From Streptomyces griseoluteus (lineage in GTDB: Bacteria; Actinomycetota; Actinomycetes; Streptomycetales; Streptomycetaceae), in assembly GCF_004784465.1 (NCBI RefSeq), contig NZ_SRRU01000013.1, forward strand, positions 62,001 to 126,000: a stretch of DNA of 64,000 bases, in the 5' to 3' direction. A program made the translations under genes and the position numbers. This document shows, one piece after another, positions 44,526 to 53,227 of this stretch. Every line of letters starts with the position of its first letter. The first letter of the stretch is position 1. A model generated the notes under the pieces. The model was not told where the DNA came from, did no database searches, and saw nothing but the letters and a program-made list of their open reading frames with translations.

Positions 44526-45445
44526 CGGGGGAGGGGCACGGGGGTGTCTCCGCATGGGCCGAACTCCTGCGCTTACCGGCTCTGTTCACCGTCCCCGGGG
44601 ACGTCCTGGCGGGAGCGGCCACGGTTCCTGGCCGCCCTGGCCCTCACACCCTGTGGGCCATCGCCTCCTCCATCTGCCTCTACGAGGCGGGCATGGCCCT
44701 CAACGACTGGGCCGACCGCGCCGAGGACGCCGCCGAACGCCCCCACCGCCCCCTGCCCTCCGGCCGTATCCACCCCACCGCCGCCCTGACCGCGGCCTCC
44801 GCCCTGACTGCCACCGGCCTGGCCCTCGCCGCACGGGCCGGCCGCCCGGCACTCACCGTCGCCACCCCACTCGCCGCTACGGTATGGGCCTACGACCTGG
44901 GCCTGAAACGCACCCCGGCAGGCCCCGCCGCCATGGCGACGGCCCGCGCCCTGGACCTTCTGCTCGGCGCCGCCACCGTCTCCGGCCGCGTCCGCCCCGC
45001 ACTCTCCTCCGCCGCCCTCCTCGGCACCCACACCCTGGCCGTGACCACCGTCTCCCGCCACGAGACCCAGGGCGGTTCTCCGCTCACCTCCCTGACGGCA
45101 CTGGCCGCTACGGGCGCGCTGGTACTTGGCCTGGGCCGCAGGTCCATTGGCGCTCGAGCCCCAGTCAAAGCACGGCAGTTGAGCACCGACAGACACGAAC
45201 TGGCCCACCCCCTCCGCGCCGCCCTCGCCGTTGTCTACGCCGCAACTGCCGCCCGCCCGTACCTCCACGCCACCCTCAACCCCTCACCCCCGCTCACCCA
45301 GAAGGCCGTCGGCGGCGGTATCCGGGCCACCATCCCGCTCCAGGCCGCGCTCTCCGCCCGCGCCGGCGCCCCGGTCAGCGCCCTGATCACGGCAGCCCTG
45401 GCGCCGCTGGCCGCCCGGTTCGCCAAGAAGGTGAGCGTGACATGA
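44522..45445 (+). CDS. eboC: UbiA-family prenyltransferase, EboC-like
   Basis: A 307-residue integral membrane protein with about 8 helices. The UbiA Asp-rich motif is intact (ALNDWADRAEDAAERPHRPL, NDxxDxxxD) and a second YDLGLKR motif follows. It transfers a polyprenyl group to a polar acceptor. GTG start at 44522 overlaps the stop of the cyclase gene. It belongs with EboA, EboB, EboE and EboF homologues downstream, which identifies it as EboC by context. Acceptor and prenyl donor are unknown; the upstream cyclitol synthase suggests a cyclitol acceptor. Confidence 0.87.
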   Translation: MTGEGHGGVSAWAELLRLPALFTVPGDVLAGAATVPGRPGPHTLWAIASSICLYEAGMALNDWADRAEDAAERPHRPLPSGRIHPTAALTAASALTATGLALAARAGRPALTVATPLAATVWAYDLGLKRTPAGPAAMATARALDLLLGAATVSGRVRPALSSAALLGTHTLAVTTVSRHETQGGSPLTSLTALAATGALVLGLGRRSIGARAPVKARQLSTDRHELAHPLRAALAVVYAATAARPYLHATLNPSPPLTQKAVGGGIRATIPLQAALSARAGAPVSALITAALAPLAARFAKKVSVT

Positions 45446-46422
45446 CCCCCACGCCCGAGGCAGCCGGGCAGCCCGGCTCCGTACCCCTCCGCTTCGGCTA
45501 CGGCACCAACGGCCTGGCCGACCTCCGCCTGGACGACGCCCTCGCCCTCCTCGCCGACCTCGGCTACGACGGCGTCGGCCTCACCCTCGACCACATGCAC
45601 CTCGACCCTCTGGCCACGGACCTCGCGGGCCGCACCCGCCAGGTCGGCCGCCGCCTGGCCGCACTCGGCCTGGAGGTCACCGTGGAAACCGGCGCCCGCT
45701 ACGTCCTCGACCCCCGCCGCAAACACGGCCCCTCCCTCCTCGACCCCGACCCCGCCGACCGGTCCCGCCGCGCCGACCTGCTGCTCCGAGCCGTACGGGT
45801 GGCCGCCGACCTGGGCGCCCACGCCGTGCACTGCTTCAGCGGCACCCTCCCGCCCGGCACCGATGAGGCAACGGCCTGGAACCGACTGGCCGAGGCACTG
45901 GCCCCCGTCCTGGAAGCCGCCACCGCCGCCGGCATCCCCCTGGCCGTCGAGCCCGAACCCGGCCATCTCCTCGCCACCCTCGCCGACTTCCACCACCTGC
46001 GCCACGTCCTCGACGACCCCACCCATCTGGGCCTGACCCTCGATCTGGGCCACTGCCAGTGCCTCGAACCGCTCCCACCCGCCGACTGTGTCCGCGCCGC
46101 CGCCCCCTGGCTGCGCCATGTCCAGATCGAGGACATGCGCCGCGGCCACCACGAACACCTGCCCTTCGGAGACGGCGAGATCGACTTCCCCGCAGTCCTG
46201 TCGGCCCTGGCCGCCACCGGCTACAGCGGCCTCACCGTGGTCGAACTGCCCCGTCACTCCCACGCGGGCCCCCACTACGCCGAAACCTCCCTGCCGTTCC
46301 TCAGGACTGCCGCCGCCCGCCCGGATTCCTCCGCGTCCGTGAGCGGACAGGTGTCGTCCGCCCCGACTTCGGCGTTCCTCGACGGCGTCCCGTTGGCTCC
46401 ATCCGGCCCTCCGTTCCCGTAA
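45442..46422 (+). CDS. Sugar phosphate isomerase/epimerase-like TIM barrel
   Basis: A 326-residue AP endonuclease 2-type TIM barrel: RLDDALALLADLGYDGVGLT at the start, metal ligands in HCFSGTLPPG, VEPEPGHLLATL, LDLGHCQCLEP and EDMRRGHHEHLPFGDGEID. Its start overlaps the prenyltransferase stop (ATGA), so coupled. After residue about 285 a Pro/Ser-rich tail (SSASVSGQVSSAPTSAF) has no fold. It may isomerise or epimerise the cyclitol or sugar in the pathway. It is distinct from the EboE-like barrel three genes downstream. Confidence 0.83.
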   Translation: MTPTPEAAGQPGSVPLRFGYGTNGLADLRLDDALALLADLGYDGVGLTLDHMHLDPLATDLAGRTRQVGRRLAALGLEVTVETGARYVLDPRRKHGPSLLDPDPADRSRRADLLLRAVRVAADLGAHAVHCFSGTLPPGTDEATAWNRLAEALAPVLEAATAAGIPLAVEPEPGHLLATLADFHHLRHVLDDPTHLGLTLDLGHCQCLEPLPPADCVRAAAPWLRHVQIEDMRRGHHEHLPFGDGEIDFPAVLSALAATGYSGLTVVELPRHSHAGPHYAETSLPFLRTAAARPDSSASVSGQVSSAPTSAFLDGVPLAPSGPPFP

Positions 46423-46501
46423 CAGCCCCACGATCAAGCAGCCCCCGCCGGCACCCCGACCCCCTCCACCCAGCCCTCCGCCCCCACGGAAGGGACCACC
46501 C

Positions 46502-47158
46502 ATGACCCACTCCGCCCCCAGTACCGCGACCCCCCTCCCGAACGGCCTACGCCGCGACCTCACACCCCCCGCCCGAGCCTGGCTGGACCAAGCCCTGGCC
46601 GAAGCCGCCCAAGGCATGACCCCCACCACGGAGTTGCGCCTGGCCGAAGCCGCCCGCCGCTGCGGCCGCCCTCACGCCGACACCGCCCGCATCCTCATCC
46701 TCCAAGCCGCCCACCCCACCCCCGCCGACCTCACCCGCGTCTACCACCGAGGCACCGCCGAAGAACGCCGAGCCGTCCTCCACTCCCTGCCCCACCTCGT
46801 AGCGGGCCCCGAAGCCCTCCCCCTCGTCGAGGACGCCCTCCGCACCAACGACACCCGCCTCCTCACCGCCGCCCTCGGCCCCTACGCCGCTCGCCATCTG
46901 AGCGCCCACCTCTGGCGGCACGCGATCCTGAAGTGCCTGTTCACCGGCGTACCCGTGACCGGTGTCGCCCAGCTCGCCGCCCGCGCCCACGGTGACGCCG
47001 AACTCGCCCGCATGCTGGCCGACTTCGCCGCCGAGCGCACCGCCGCGGGCCGCCCCGTCCCCGACGACCTGCACCGCGTCCTGGCCCTGACCGACCCCGA
47101 GGCGGCCCCGCCGCTCCCCGCGCCAGACGGCGGCGGCCCCCACGGCAAGGAGTCCTGA
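46502..47158 (+). CDS. eboA: EboA-like protein
   Basis: A 218-residue all-helical protein (WLDQALAEAAQGMTPTTELR, AARRCGR, LLTAALGPYAARHLSAHLWR, ILKCLFTGVPV). The pattern of helical hairpins and the segment HAILKCLFTGVPV match EboA as I know the family from bacterial ebo operons, where it is always next to the TatD-like EboB. Function unknown; no signal or membrane helix. ATG 46502 follows GGAAGGG; its stop overlaps the next start (TGATG). This is the weakest-looking member of the cluster, but the position between C and B genes supports it. Confidence 0.72.
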   Translation: MTHSAPSTATPLPNGLRRDLTPPARAWLDQALAEAAQGMTPTTELRLAEAARRCGRPHADTARILILQAAHPTPADLTRVYHRGTAEERRAVLHSLPHLVAGPEALPLVEDALRTNDTRLLTAALGPYAARHLSAHLWRHAILKCLFTGVPVTGVAQLAARAHGDAELARMLADFAAERTAAGRPVPDDLHRVLALTDPEAAPPLPAPDGGGPHGKES

Positions 47159-48033
47159 TGCGCCTCTTCGACCCCCACATCCACATGACCTCGCGCACCA
47201 CCGACGACTACGAGGCCATGCGCGCCGCGGGCGTCCGCGCCGTGGTCGAGCCCGCCTTCTGGCTCGGCCAGCCCCGTACCTCCACCGCCTCCTTCCTGGA
47301 CTACTTCGACTCCCTCCTCGGCTGGGAACCCTTCCGGGCCGCCCAGTACGGCATCGCCCACCACTGCACGATCGCCCTCAACCCGAAGGAGGCCAACGAC
47401 CCCCGCTGCACTCCCGTCCTGGACGAACTGCCCCGCTATCTCGTTAAGGACCGAGTCGTCGCCGTGGGCGAGATCGGCTACGACTCGATGACCCCGGCCG
47501 AGGACACCGCGCTCGCCGCACAGCTCCAGCTCGCCGCCGACCACGGGTTGCCCGCCCTCGTCCACACCCCCCACCGGGACAAGGCCGCCGGCCTGCGCCG
47601 CACCCTGGACGCCGTCCGGGAGTCCGCGCTCACCCCGGAACGCGTCCTCCTCGACCACCTCAACGAGACCACCGTCAAGGAGGCCAAGGACAGCGGCTGC
47701 TGGCTCGGCTTCTCCGTCTATCCCGACACCAAGATGGACGAGGAGCGCATGGTCGCCGTCCTGCGCGCCTACGGCCCCGAGCAAGCCCTGGTCAACTCCG
47801 CCGCCGACTGGGGGAGGAGCGACCCCCTGAAGACCCGCAAGGTGGCCGACCTGATGCTGGCCGAAGGCTTCACCGAGGACGACGTCGACCGCGTCCTGTG
47901 GCGCAACCCCGTCGCCTTCTACGGCCTCAGCGGACGGCTGGACCTGGACGTCGCCGCGACCGAAGCCACCCACGAGGGCAACACCATCCTCCGCGGCGCC
48001 CCCAAGGGAACTGCCCCCGCAGGACAGGAGTGA
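47158..48033 (+). CDS. eboB: TatD-family hydrolase, EboB-like
   Basis: A 291-residue metal-dependent hydrolase of the TatD type: FDPHIHMTS (HxH), VGEIGYD (Glu), LVHTPH, LLDHLNE, and NSAADWGRSDPL (Asp). The metal ligands are intact, so catalysis is likely. In cyanobacterial and algal ebo operons EboB is this family. ATG 47158 overlaps the stop of EboA. It is followed after 3 bases by EboE. The substrate is unknown, probably a cyclic or phosphorylated intermediate of the Ebo metabolite. Confidence 0.83.
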   Translation: MRLFDPHIHMTSRTTDDYEAMRAAGVRAVVEPAFWLGQPRTSTASFLDYFDSLLGWEPFRAAQYGIAHHCTIALNPKEANDPRCTPVLDELPRYLVKDRVVAVGEIGYDSMTPAEDTALAAQLQLAADHGLPALVHTPHRDKAAGLRRTLDAVRESALTPERVLLDHLNETTVKEAKDSGCWLGFSVYPDTKMDEERMVAVLRAYGPEQALVNSAADWGRSDPLKTRKVADLMLAEGFTEDDVDRVLWRNPVAFYGLSGRLDLDVAATEATHEGNTILRGAPKGTAPAGQE

Positions 48034-48036
48034 CCC

Positions 48037-49206
48037 GTGCGCTTCCGCCACCCCGACGGCTCCCTCGTCCACCTCGCCTACTGCACCAACGTCCACCCCG
48101 CAGAGACCCTGGACGCCGTCGTCGCCCAGCTCCGCGACCACTGCGAGCCCATCCGGCGCCGTCTCGGCCGCGACCGTCTCGGCATCGGGCTCTGGCTCGC
48201 CAAGGACGCCGCGCTCGCCCTGGAGAACGACCCCTGCGCGCTGGCCGCCCTCCGAGCCGAACTCGACCGGCGCGGGCTGGAAGTCGTCACACTCAACGGC
48301 TTCCCGTACGAAGGCTTCGGCTCGGAGCAGGTCAAGTACCGCGTCTACAAACCCGACTGGGCCGACCCCGAGCGCCTGCGCCACACCACGGCCGTCGCGC
48401 GTATCCTCGCCGGCCTCCTTCCCGACGACATAGTGGAGGGCAGCGTCTCCACCTTGCCGCTCGCCTGGCGCACCGTCGCCACCCCGGCCCGCATGGAGAC
48501 GGCCCTGACCGCCCTGCGCACCCTCGGCGACCGCCTCGACGCCCTCGCGGAGCTCACCGGCCGCTCCCTCCGCATAGGCCTCGAACCCGAACCCGGCTGC
48601 GTCATCGAGACCACCGCCGACGCCCTCACCCCCCTCACCGACATCGCCCACCCCCGCATCGGCATCTGCGTGGACACCTGCCACCTCGCCACCTCCTTCG
48701 AAGACCCCGACACCGCCCTGGACGCGCTCGCCCAGGCCGGCGTCCCCATCGTCAAATCCCAGCTGTCAGCCGCACTCCACGCCGAGCACCCCCACCGCCC
48801 GGACGTCCGCGAAGCCCTCACCGCGTTCGACGAGCCCCGCTTCCTGCACCAGACCCGCACCCTCACCGCCACGGGCCGACACGGCACCGACGACCTGGGC
48901 GAGGCCCTCCAGCCCGGCGCCCTGCCCGACTCCACCCCGTGGCGCACCCACGTCCACGTACCCCTGCACGCGGCCCCCGCCGCGCCCCTCACCTCCACCC
49001 TCCCCGTCCTCGCCACCGCCCTGACCCGGCTCGTCGGCGGGCCGCACCCCCTCACCCGCCACCTGGAGGTCGAGACCTACACCTGGCACGCCCTCCCCGC
49101 CGAACTACGGCCACGCACCCGAGCCCAGCTCACCGACGGCATCGCCGCCGAACTCTCCCTCGCCCGCGACCTGCTCACCGACCTCGGCCTGAAGGAGCTG
49201 CCATGA
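48037..49206 (+). CDS. eboE: EboE-like metabolite traffic protein (TIM barrel)
   Basis: A 389-residue xylose-isomerase-like protein. Motifs: YCTNVHPAETLDAVVAQLRD at the start, LNGFPYEGFGSEQVKYRVY, EPEPGCVIETTADAL, CVDTCHLATSF, and a C-terminal HLEVETYTWHALP. This long form with 'CTN(V/I)HP' and GFPYG-like segments is characteristic of EboE, implicated genetically in moving a scytonemin precursor across the cytoplasmic membrane in cyanobacteria. GTG start at 48037, 3 bases past the EboB stop. The stop overlaps the next start (ATGA). Confidence 0.85.
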   Translation: MRFRHPDGSLVHLAYCTNVHPAETLDAVVAQLRDHCEPIRRRLGRDRLGIGLWLAKDAALALENDPCALAALRAELDRRGLEVVTLNGFPYEGFGSEQVKYRVYKPDWADPERLRHTTAVARILAGLLPDDIVEGSVSTLPLAWRTVATPARMETALTALRTLGDRLDALAELTGRSLRIGLEPEPGCVIETTADALTPLTDIAHPRIGICVDTCHLATSFEDPDTALDALAQAGVPIVKSQLSAALHAEHPHRPDVREALTAFDEPRFLHQTRTLTATGRHGTDDLGEALQPGALPDSTPWRTHVHVPLHAAPAAPLTSTLPVLATALTRLVGGPHPLTRHLEVETYTWHALPAELRPRTRAQLTDGIAAELSLARDLLTDLGLKELP

Positions 49207-50618
49207 CCGACCACCCGGCGGCCCCTGCCCAGCCCTCGCCCGGCCGCCCCACCCCGCTGCTCGTCCTGGACGTCGTCGGCCTCACCCCCCGCCTCCTCGC
49301 CCACATGCCCCACCTGCGCGCCCTCGCGGACCAGGGCTCCCGCGCCCACCTCGGCACGGTCCTGCCCGCCGTCACCTGCGCCGCCCAGTCGACCTTCCTG
49401 ACCGGCACCACACCCGCCGAGCACGGCATCGTCGGCAACGGCTGGTACTTCCGCGAACTGGGCGACGTCCTGCTGTGGCGCCAGCACAACGGCCTGGTCG
49501 CCGGCGACAAACTCTGGGACGCCGCCCGCCGCGCCCACCCCGGCTACACCGTGGCCAACATCTGCTGGTGGTACGCCATGGGCGCCGACACCGACTTCAC
49601 CGTCACCCCCCGTCCCGTCTACTACGCCGACGGCCGCAAGGAACCCGACTGCTACACCCGCCCTCCCGACCTGCACGACGAACTGACCGCCGAGTTCGGC
49701 ACATTCCCCCTCTTCCAGTTCTGGGGCCCCGGTGCCGGCCTCGCGTCCAGCCGCTGGATCATCGACGCGACCCGCCACATCCAGCGGACCCGCCGCCCCG
49801 ACCTGACCCTCTGCTACCTCCCTCACCTCGACTACGACCTCCAGCGCTACGGCCCCGACGACCCGCGCTCCCTCCAGGCGGCCGCCGACCTGGACGCAGC
49901 GGCCGCACCCCTGCTGTCCGACGCCCGCGCGGAGGGCCGTACCGTCGTCGTCCTGTCCGAGTACGGCATCACGCGCGTGGACCGTCCCGTGGACGTCAAC
50001 CGTGCTCTGCGCCGCGCCGGCCTGCTGGAGGTGCACGAGCAGGACGGCATGGAGTACCTGGACCCGATGGCATCACGTGCCTTCGCGGTCGCCGACCACC
50101 AGATCGCCCACGTCTACGTACGCCGTCCCGAAGACCTCGACGCCACCCGCGCCGCCCTCACCGGCCTGCCGGGCATCGCCCAGCTCCTGGACGACGAGGG
50201 CAAGAAGGAACACCACCTCGACCATCCGCGCTCGGGCGAACTCGTCGCCGTGGCGGAACCGGATGCCTGGTTCACGTACTACTACTGGCTCGACGACGCC
50301 CGCGCACCCGACTTCGCACGGCTCGTCGAGATCCACCGCAAACCCGGCTACGACCCGGTCGAACTCTTCATGGACCCCCTTGACCCCTACGTCAAGGTCA
50401 AGGCGGCGGCCGCGCTGGCCCGCAAGAAGCTCGGCCTGCGCTACCGCATGGCGGTCGTACCCCTGGACCCGTCACCTATTCGGGGCAGCCACGGCCGCCT
50501 TCCCGCGAGCGACGACGACGGTCCGCTCCTCATCTGCTCCACCCCCCGTGCCGTCGGCGACCGCGTCGCGGCCACCGATGTGAAATCACTCCTGCTCCGA
50601 CTCGCCGGCCTCACCTGA
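49203..50618 (+). CDS. eboF: Alkaline phosphatase/NPP-family phosphodiesterase, EboF-like
   Basis: A 471-residue member of the alkaline phosphatase superfamily. Metal ligand Asp in LLVLDVVGL, the catalytic Thr in TCAAQSTFLTGTTPAEHGI, then YLPHLDYDLQRYGPDDPR, VVVLSEYGI and EPDAWFTYYYWLDD. It hydrolyses nucleotide or phospholipid-type phosphoesters. In ebo operons EboF is a nucleotide pyrophosphatase-like protein. Last gene of the coupled series; its start overlaps EboE. No signal peptide is seen, so a cytosolic site is likely. Confidence 0.84.
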   Translation: MTDHPAAPAQPSPGRPTPLLVLDVVGLTPRLLAHMPHLRALADQGSRAHLGTVLPAVTCAAQSTFLTGTTPAEHGIVGNGWYFRELGDVLLWRQHNGLVAGDKLWDAARRAHPGYTVANICWWYAMGADTDFTVTPRPVYYADGRKEPDCYTRPPDLHDELTAEFGTFPLFQFWGPGAGLASSRWIIDATRHIQRTRRPDLTLCYLPHLDYDLQRYGPDDPRSLQAAADLDAAAAPLLSDARAEGRTVVVLSEYGITRVDRPVDVNRALRRAGLLEVHEQDGMEYLDPMASRAFAVADHQIAHVYVRRPEDLDATRAALTGLPGIAQLLDDEGKKEHHLDHPRSGELVAVAEPDAWFTYYYWLDDARAPDFARLVEIHRKPGYDPVELFMDPLDPYVKVKAAAALARKKLGLRYRMAVVPLDPSPIRGSHGRLPASDDDGPLLICSTPRAVGDRVAATDVKSLLLRLAGLT

Positions 50619-50705
50619 CGAGCCCTCATCAAGCCTGTCTCGTGTGCCTGGTCCCCAGTGAAGCACTCACCACTGACAACGCCCTCTCACACCCCGGAGT
50701 TCCGC

Positions 50706-51743
50706 ATGATCCGCATCTCGCACGATGACCCCGAACTGACCCACCGGCTGACGAGAAGGGGCATGCTGGGCGTCGCCGCGGGCGCCACGGCGGCCGCCCT
50801 GCTGGGTACAGCCGGCCCCGCCTCGGCCGCGACCACCGCGCCCGCGCCCGCAGGCCGCCGGGGTCGTCCCGTCCTGCCTCCCGGCCGCCTGGGCATCCAG
50901 CTCTACAGCCTGCGCGACAAGGTCGGCACCCTGGGCTTCGCCCCGGTCTTCGCCGAACTGGAGAAGTACGGGTACGACGAGATCGAGTTCGCCGGCTACA
51001 CCCAGGGCTCGGCCGGCCCCATCACCCTGCCGCGCCTCAGGCGCCTGGCCAGGGAACACGGCCTGACACCCATCGGCAGCCACGTCGGCTACTACTCCGA
51101 CGACCCGAACGCCTACACCTTCGCCCAGAACCTCGAGAAGGTCCTTGACGACGCCCAGGCCCTAGGCCTGAAGCACATCGGCACCGCGTCCGGTCCGTTC
51201 CGCTACGGTTCGACCGTCGACGCCTGGAAACGCGCCGCAGAGGAGTTCAACACCTACGGCGCGGCGGCCAGGGCGCGCGGCATGAAGTTCTACCAGCACA
51301 ACCACTCCGACGAGTTCGCCTTCGCCGCCGACAACCCCAAGGTCCGCCTCTACGACGTCCTGCTGGCGGAAACCGACCCCGACCTCGTCTACCTCGAAAT
51401 GGACATCTACTGGGCCTACGCGGGCCAGTTCCGCTTCTCCAAGCGCCCCGACGGCACCCCCGCGCCCTTCGACCCGTTGGACTACGTTCTCGCCCGCCCC
51501 CATCGCTACCCGCTCTTCCACGTCAAGGACGGCGTGAGTGACCCCACGAACGAGTTCGGCTACCGCATGACGGACGTCGGCGACGGCGACATCGACTACC
51601 AGCGTTTCATCTCCGCCGTCACCCACCTGCGCGGCCAACGCCAGGCCCACCACTGGCAGACGGAGCACGACAGCCCGCCGGACTCCCTGAGCTTCGCCCG
51701 CCGCTCGAGCGCGTACCTGCACTCCCTGCGCGAGAAGTGCTGA
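50706..51743 (+). CDS. Tat-exported sugar phosphate isomerase/epimerase-like TIM barrel
   Basis: A 345-residue protein with a Tat signal (LTRRGMLGVAAGATAAAL) and cleavage near PASAATT, followed by a TIM barrel: LGIQLYSLRDKVGTLGFAPV, YDEIEFAGY, FYQHNHSDEFAF, VYLEMDIYWAYAG, FHVKDGV and HHWQTEHDSP. Secreted members of this family occur beside ThuA and DUF1080 genes in 3-keto glycoside and plant glycan systems, so it may serve the sugar island (32-43 kb) rather than the Ebo cluster. ATG 50706 has a GGAG site. A hairpin terminator follows. Confidence 0.85.
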   Translation: MIRISHDDPELTHRLTRRGMLGVAAGATAAALLGTAGPASAATTAPAPAGRRGRPVLPPGRLGIQLYSLRDKVGTLGFAPVFAELEKYGYDEIEFAGYTQGSAGPITLPRLRRLAREHGLTPIGSHVGYYSDDPNAYTFAQNLEKVLDDAQALGLKHIGTASGPFRYGSTVDAWKRAAEEFNTYGAAARARGMKFYQHNHSDEFAFAADNPKVRLYDVLLAETDPDLVYLEMDIYWAYAGQFRFSKRPDGTPAPFDPLDYVLARPHRYPLFHVKDGVSDPTNEFGYRMTDVGDGDIDYQRFISAVTHLRGQRQAHHWQTEHDSPPDSLSFARRSSAYLHSLREKC

Positions 51744-51758
51744 CGGTCACCACACGAA

Positions 51759-51801
51759 GACTCGCTCCGGCGGGGGCGTGAAGCCTCCGACGGAGCGAGT
51801 C
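51759..51801. terminator. Hairpin terminator, convergent with the SapA-like gene
   Basis: Perfect 11-bp arms (51759-51769, 51791-51801) with a 21-base loop between convergent stop codons; the stem extends further with mismatches. It serves both the TIM-barrel gene and the SapA-like gene. Confidence 0.75.
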
Positions 51802-51827
51802 GTCATCGTGCGTTGCGGTGCCCTGGA

Positions 51828-52277
51828 TCAGCGGGTGTAGGTGACCCGCTTCTCCTTCAGGGACGCGCAGTTGGAGCCGGAGATCTGCACGTACACGTTC
51901 TTGATCTGGCCGCCCCAGTCGACGCAGTGCCCCTTGCCGTAGACGTAGGTCGGACCGGCGTACGAGGTGAAGCTGCCGTAGTCGTCGTCACCCTGGTCGG
52001 TGTCGGCGACGTAGAGCCAGGCCGACATGTCGACCGCGGTACCGGGGCTGTTGCGGATGGTGGTCACACAGTTCTTGCCGTTGGACGCGTTGTAGGTCAG
52101 GTAGACGGTCCCGAGCGAGCCGACGGCCGCGGAGTTGACGGTCCGGTAGCTGCTCCCGCAGACCTTCTGCGGAGTGGTGTTGGGTGCGGCGGAGGCCGGC
52201 GCGGCCAACGCGGTGCCGGCCCCGAGCGCGAGCGCGGCCAGAGCACCGACAGTGAGGGCAGTACGGTTGAATCGCAT
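51828..52277 (-). CDS. sapA: SapA-like secreted spore-associated protein
   Basis: A 149-residue protein with a Sec signal (LTVGALAALALGAGTALAAP), then a mature part of about 115 residues with four Cys (KVCGSSYRTV, KNCVTTIRN, GHCVDWGG, SNCASLKE), which fits two disulfides. The string SSYRTVNSAAVGSLGTVYLT and the end YVYGKGHCVDWGG match the Streptomyces SapA family as I remember it. SapA is a coat protein of aerial spores, expressed late in development. ATG 52277 follows AAGGGGGA. Confidence 0.75.
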   Translation of the reverse strand: MRFNRTALTVGALAALALGAGTALAAPASAAPNTTPQKVCGSSYRTVNSAAVGSLGTVYLTYNASNGKNCVTTIRNSPGTAVDMSAWLYVADTDQGDDDYGSFTSYAGPTYVYGKGHCVDWGGQIKNVYVQISGSNCASLKEKRVTYTR

Positions 52278-52369
52278 ATTTCCCCCTTGTGGCTGTAGGA
52301 GCTCGTTGCTCCTGACTGGTCTGACTGGCGACGCATACGGATGGTTGTACCGGTCTCCGAAGAAACCTG

Positions 52370-52870
52370 TCACTCGTCGGCGTCGGCCCGCCGCTGCACG
52401 TCACAGTGGCTGATCCGGGAGACGTCTCCCGCGCGGCAGCCGAACACGCGGCGGGTTGCCGTGCCCTTCGCCGGCACCGACACCTGGTCGGTGGTCTCGG
52501 CCATCTTGAACCCGGTCCCATCCCTGAAACCGACCTTCACGGTGAAGACCGCGTCACGCGCGTTCGGATTCCTGACCTCGACGGTCGTGTAGGGATCATC
52601 CGCGTCCGCACAGTGCTTGAGCACGGCGGTGCCGTCCTTGAGGGGCCGGGCGGACGCCGTGGGGGAGGAGCGAGTGGTGGGCCGCGAACGGTACGCACCG
52701 CTGCCGCGGTACCTGTCGGGCGTGCTGGTGCGGTACGGGCCACCACTGCCCGAGGAGGACGAACTGGCGTGGTCCTGACTGGAGTTGCTACATCCACCAC
52801 TACTGCTGTGATGGCTCCCGCTGCCATGCCCCCGACTTGACGAGAACCCGGCCAGGGCCAGCACGACCAC
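52370..52870 (-). CDS. Secreted hypothetical protein with Ser/His/Gly-rich linker
   Basis: A 166-residue protein. The N-terminus is hydrophobic (VVVLALAGFSS) but short, then a low-complexity Ser/His/Gly segment and a C-terminal compact domain (HCADADDPYTTVEVRNPNAR, VFTVKVGFRDGTGFKMAETT, VFGCRAGDV, SHCDVQRRADADE) with three Cys. A beta-sandwich-like extracellular domain is likely. The start is unsure: GAGGAG is followed by a GTG in another frame, so a small frameshift or GTG 52870 are both possible. No known family. Confidence 0.5.
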   Translation of the reverse strand: MVVLALAGFSSSRGHGSGSHHSSSGGCSNSSQDHASSSSSGSGGPYRTSTPDRYRGSGAYRSRPTTRSSPTASARPLKDGTAVLKHCADADDPYTTVEVRNPNARDAVFTVKVGFRDGTGFKMAETTDQVSVPAKGTATRRVFGCRAGDVSRISHCDVQRRADADE

Positions 52871-53227
52871 CCGGACACGGCCGTCTCCTCGTCGGTAGCG
52901 GGTGTGGCTTCGCCTTGGGCGCAGCGGGTGCACAGGCGGACTGTGGCGGGTCGACCGTCAGGGCTCCTTCGGCCAACAGGTGCTCGGTCATCTCCAGCGC
53001 GGGGGCGGCCACGACGGGAGCGGTGTCGGTGAGGACACCGCCGGCCGGGGCCGGGCCCGGAGCGTACTTACGGCCTGACCCACGATTGATCGCGAGTGGG
53101 TTGTAAGGCTTCTGGTGCTCTCTGTTGCCGCCGGTCCGTCCGAGCCGGACTCTCAGAGGGCGGTTCGTGAGGTGGTGTCCGTTTCTGGCCGAGGTGAGAG
53201 CAAGGCCGCTGGTAGAGGGTTCGTCGG
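52871..53227. other. Gene-poor stretch next to the IS5 element
   Basis: 357 bases with no convincing gene. The minus frame 52800-53012 reads as a plausible but unrecognised peptide (ALEMTEHLLAEGALTVDPP) that could be a relic of a disrupted gene. The left end of the insertion element should lie here; I see no clear terminal repeat. Confidence 0.4.

Noticed and set aside
52800..53012. Minus-strand frame (ALEMTEHLLAEGALTVDPP) considered as a RiPP precursor
   Set aside because: No leader/core pattern that I can name and no maturation genes nearby; kept only as an unexplained coding-like stretch.
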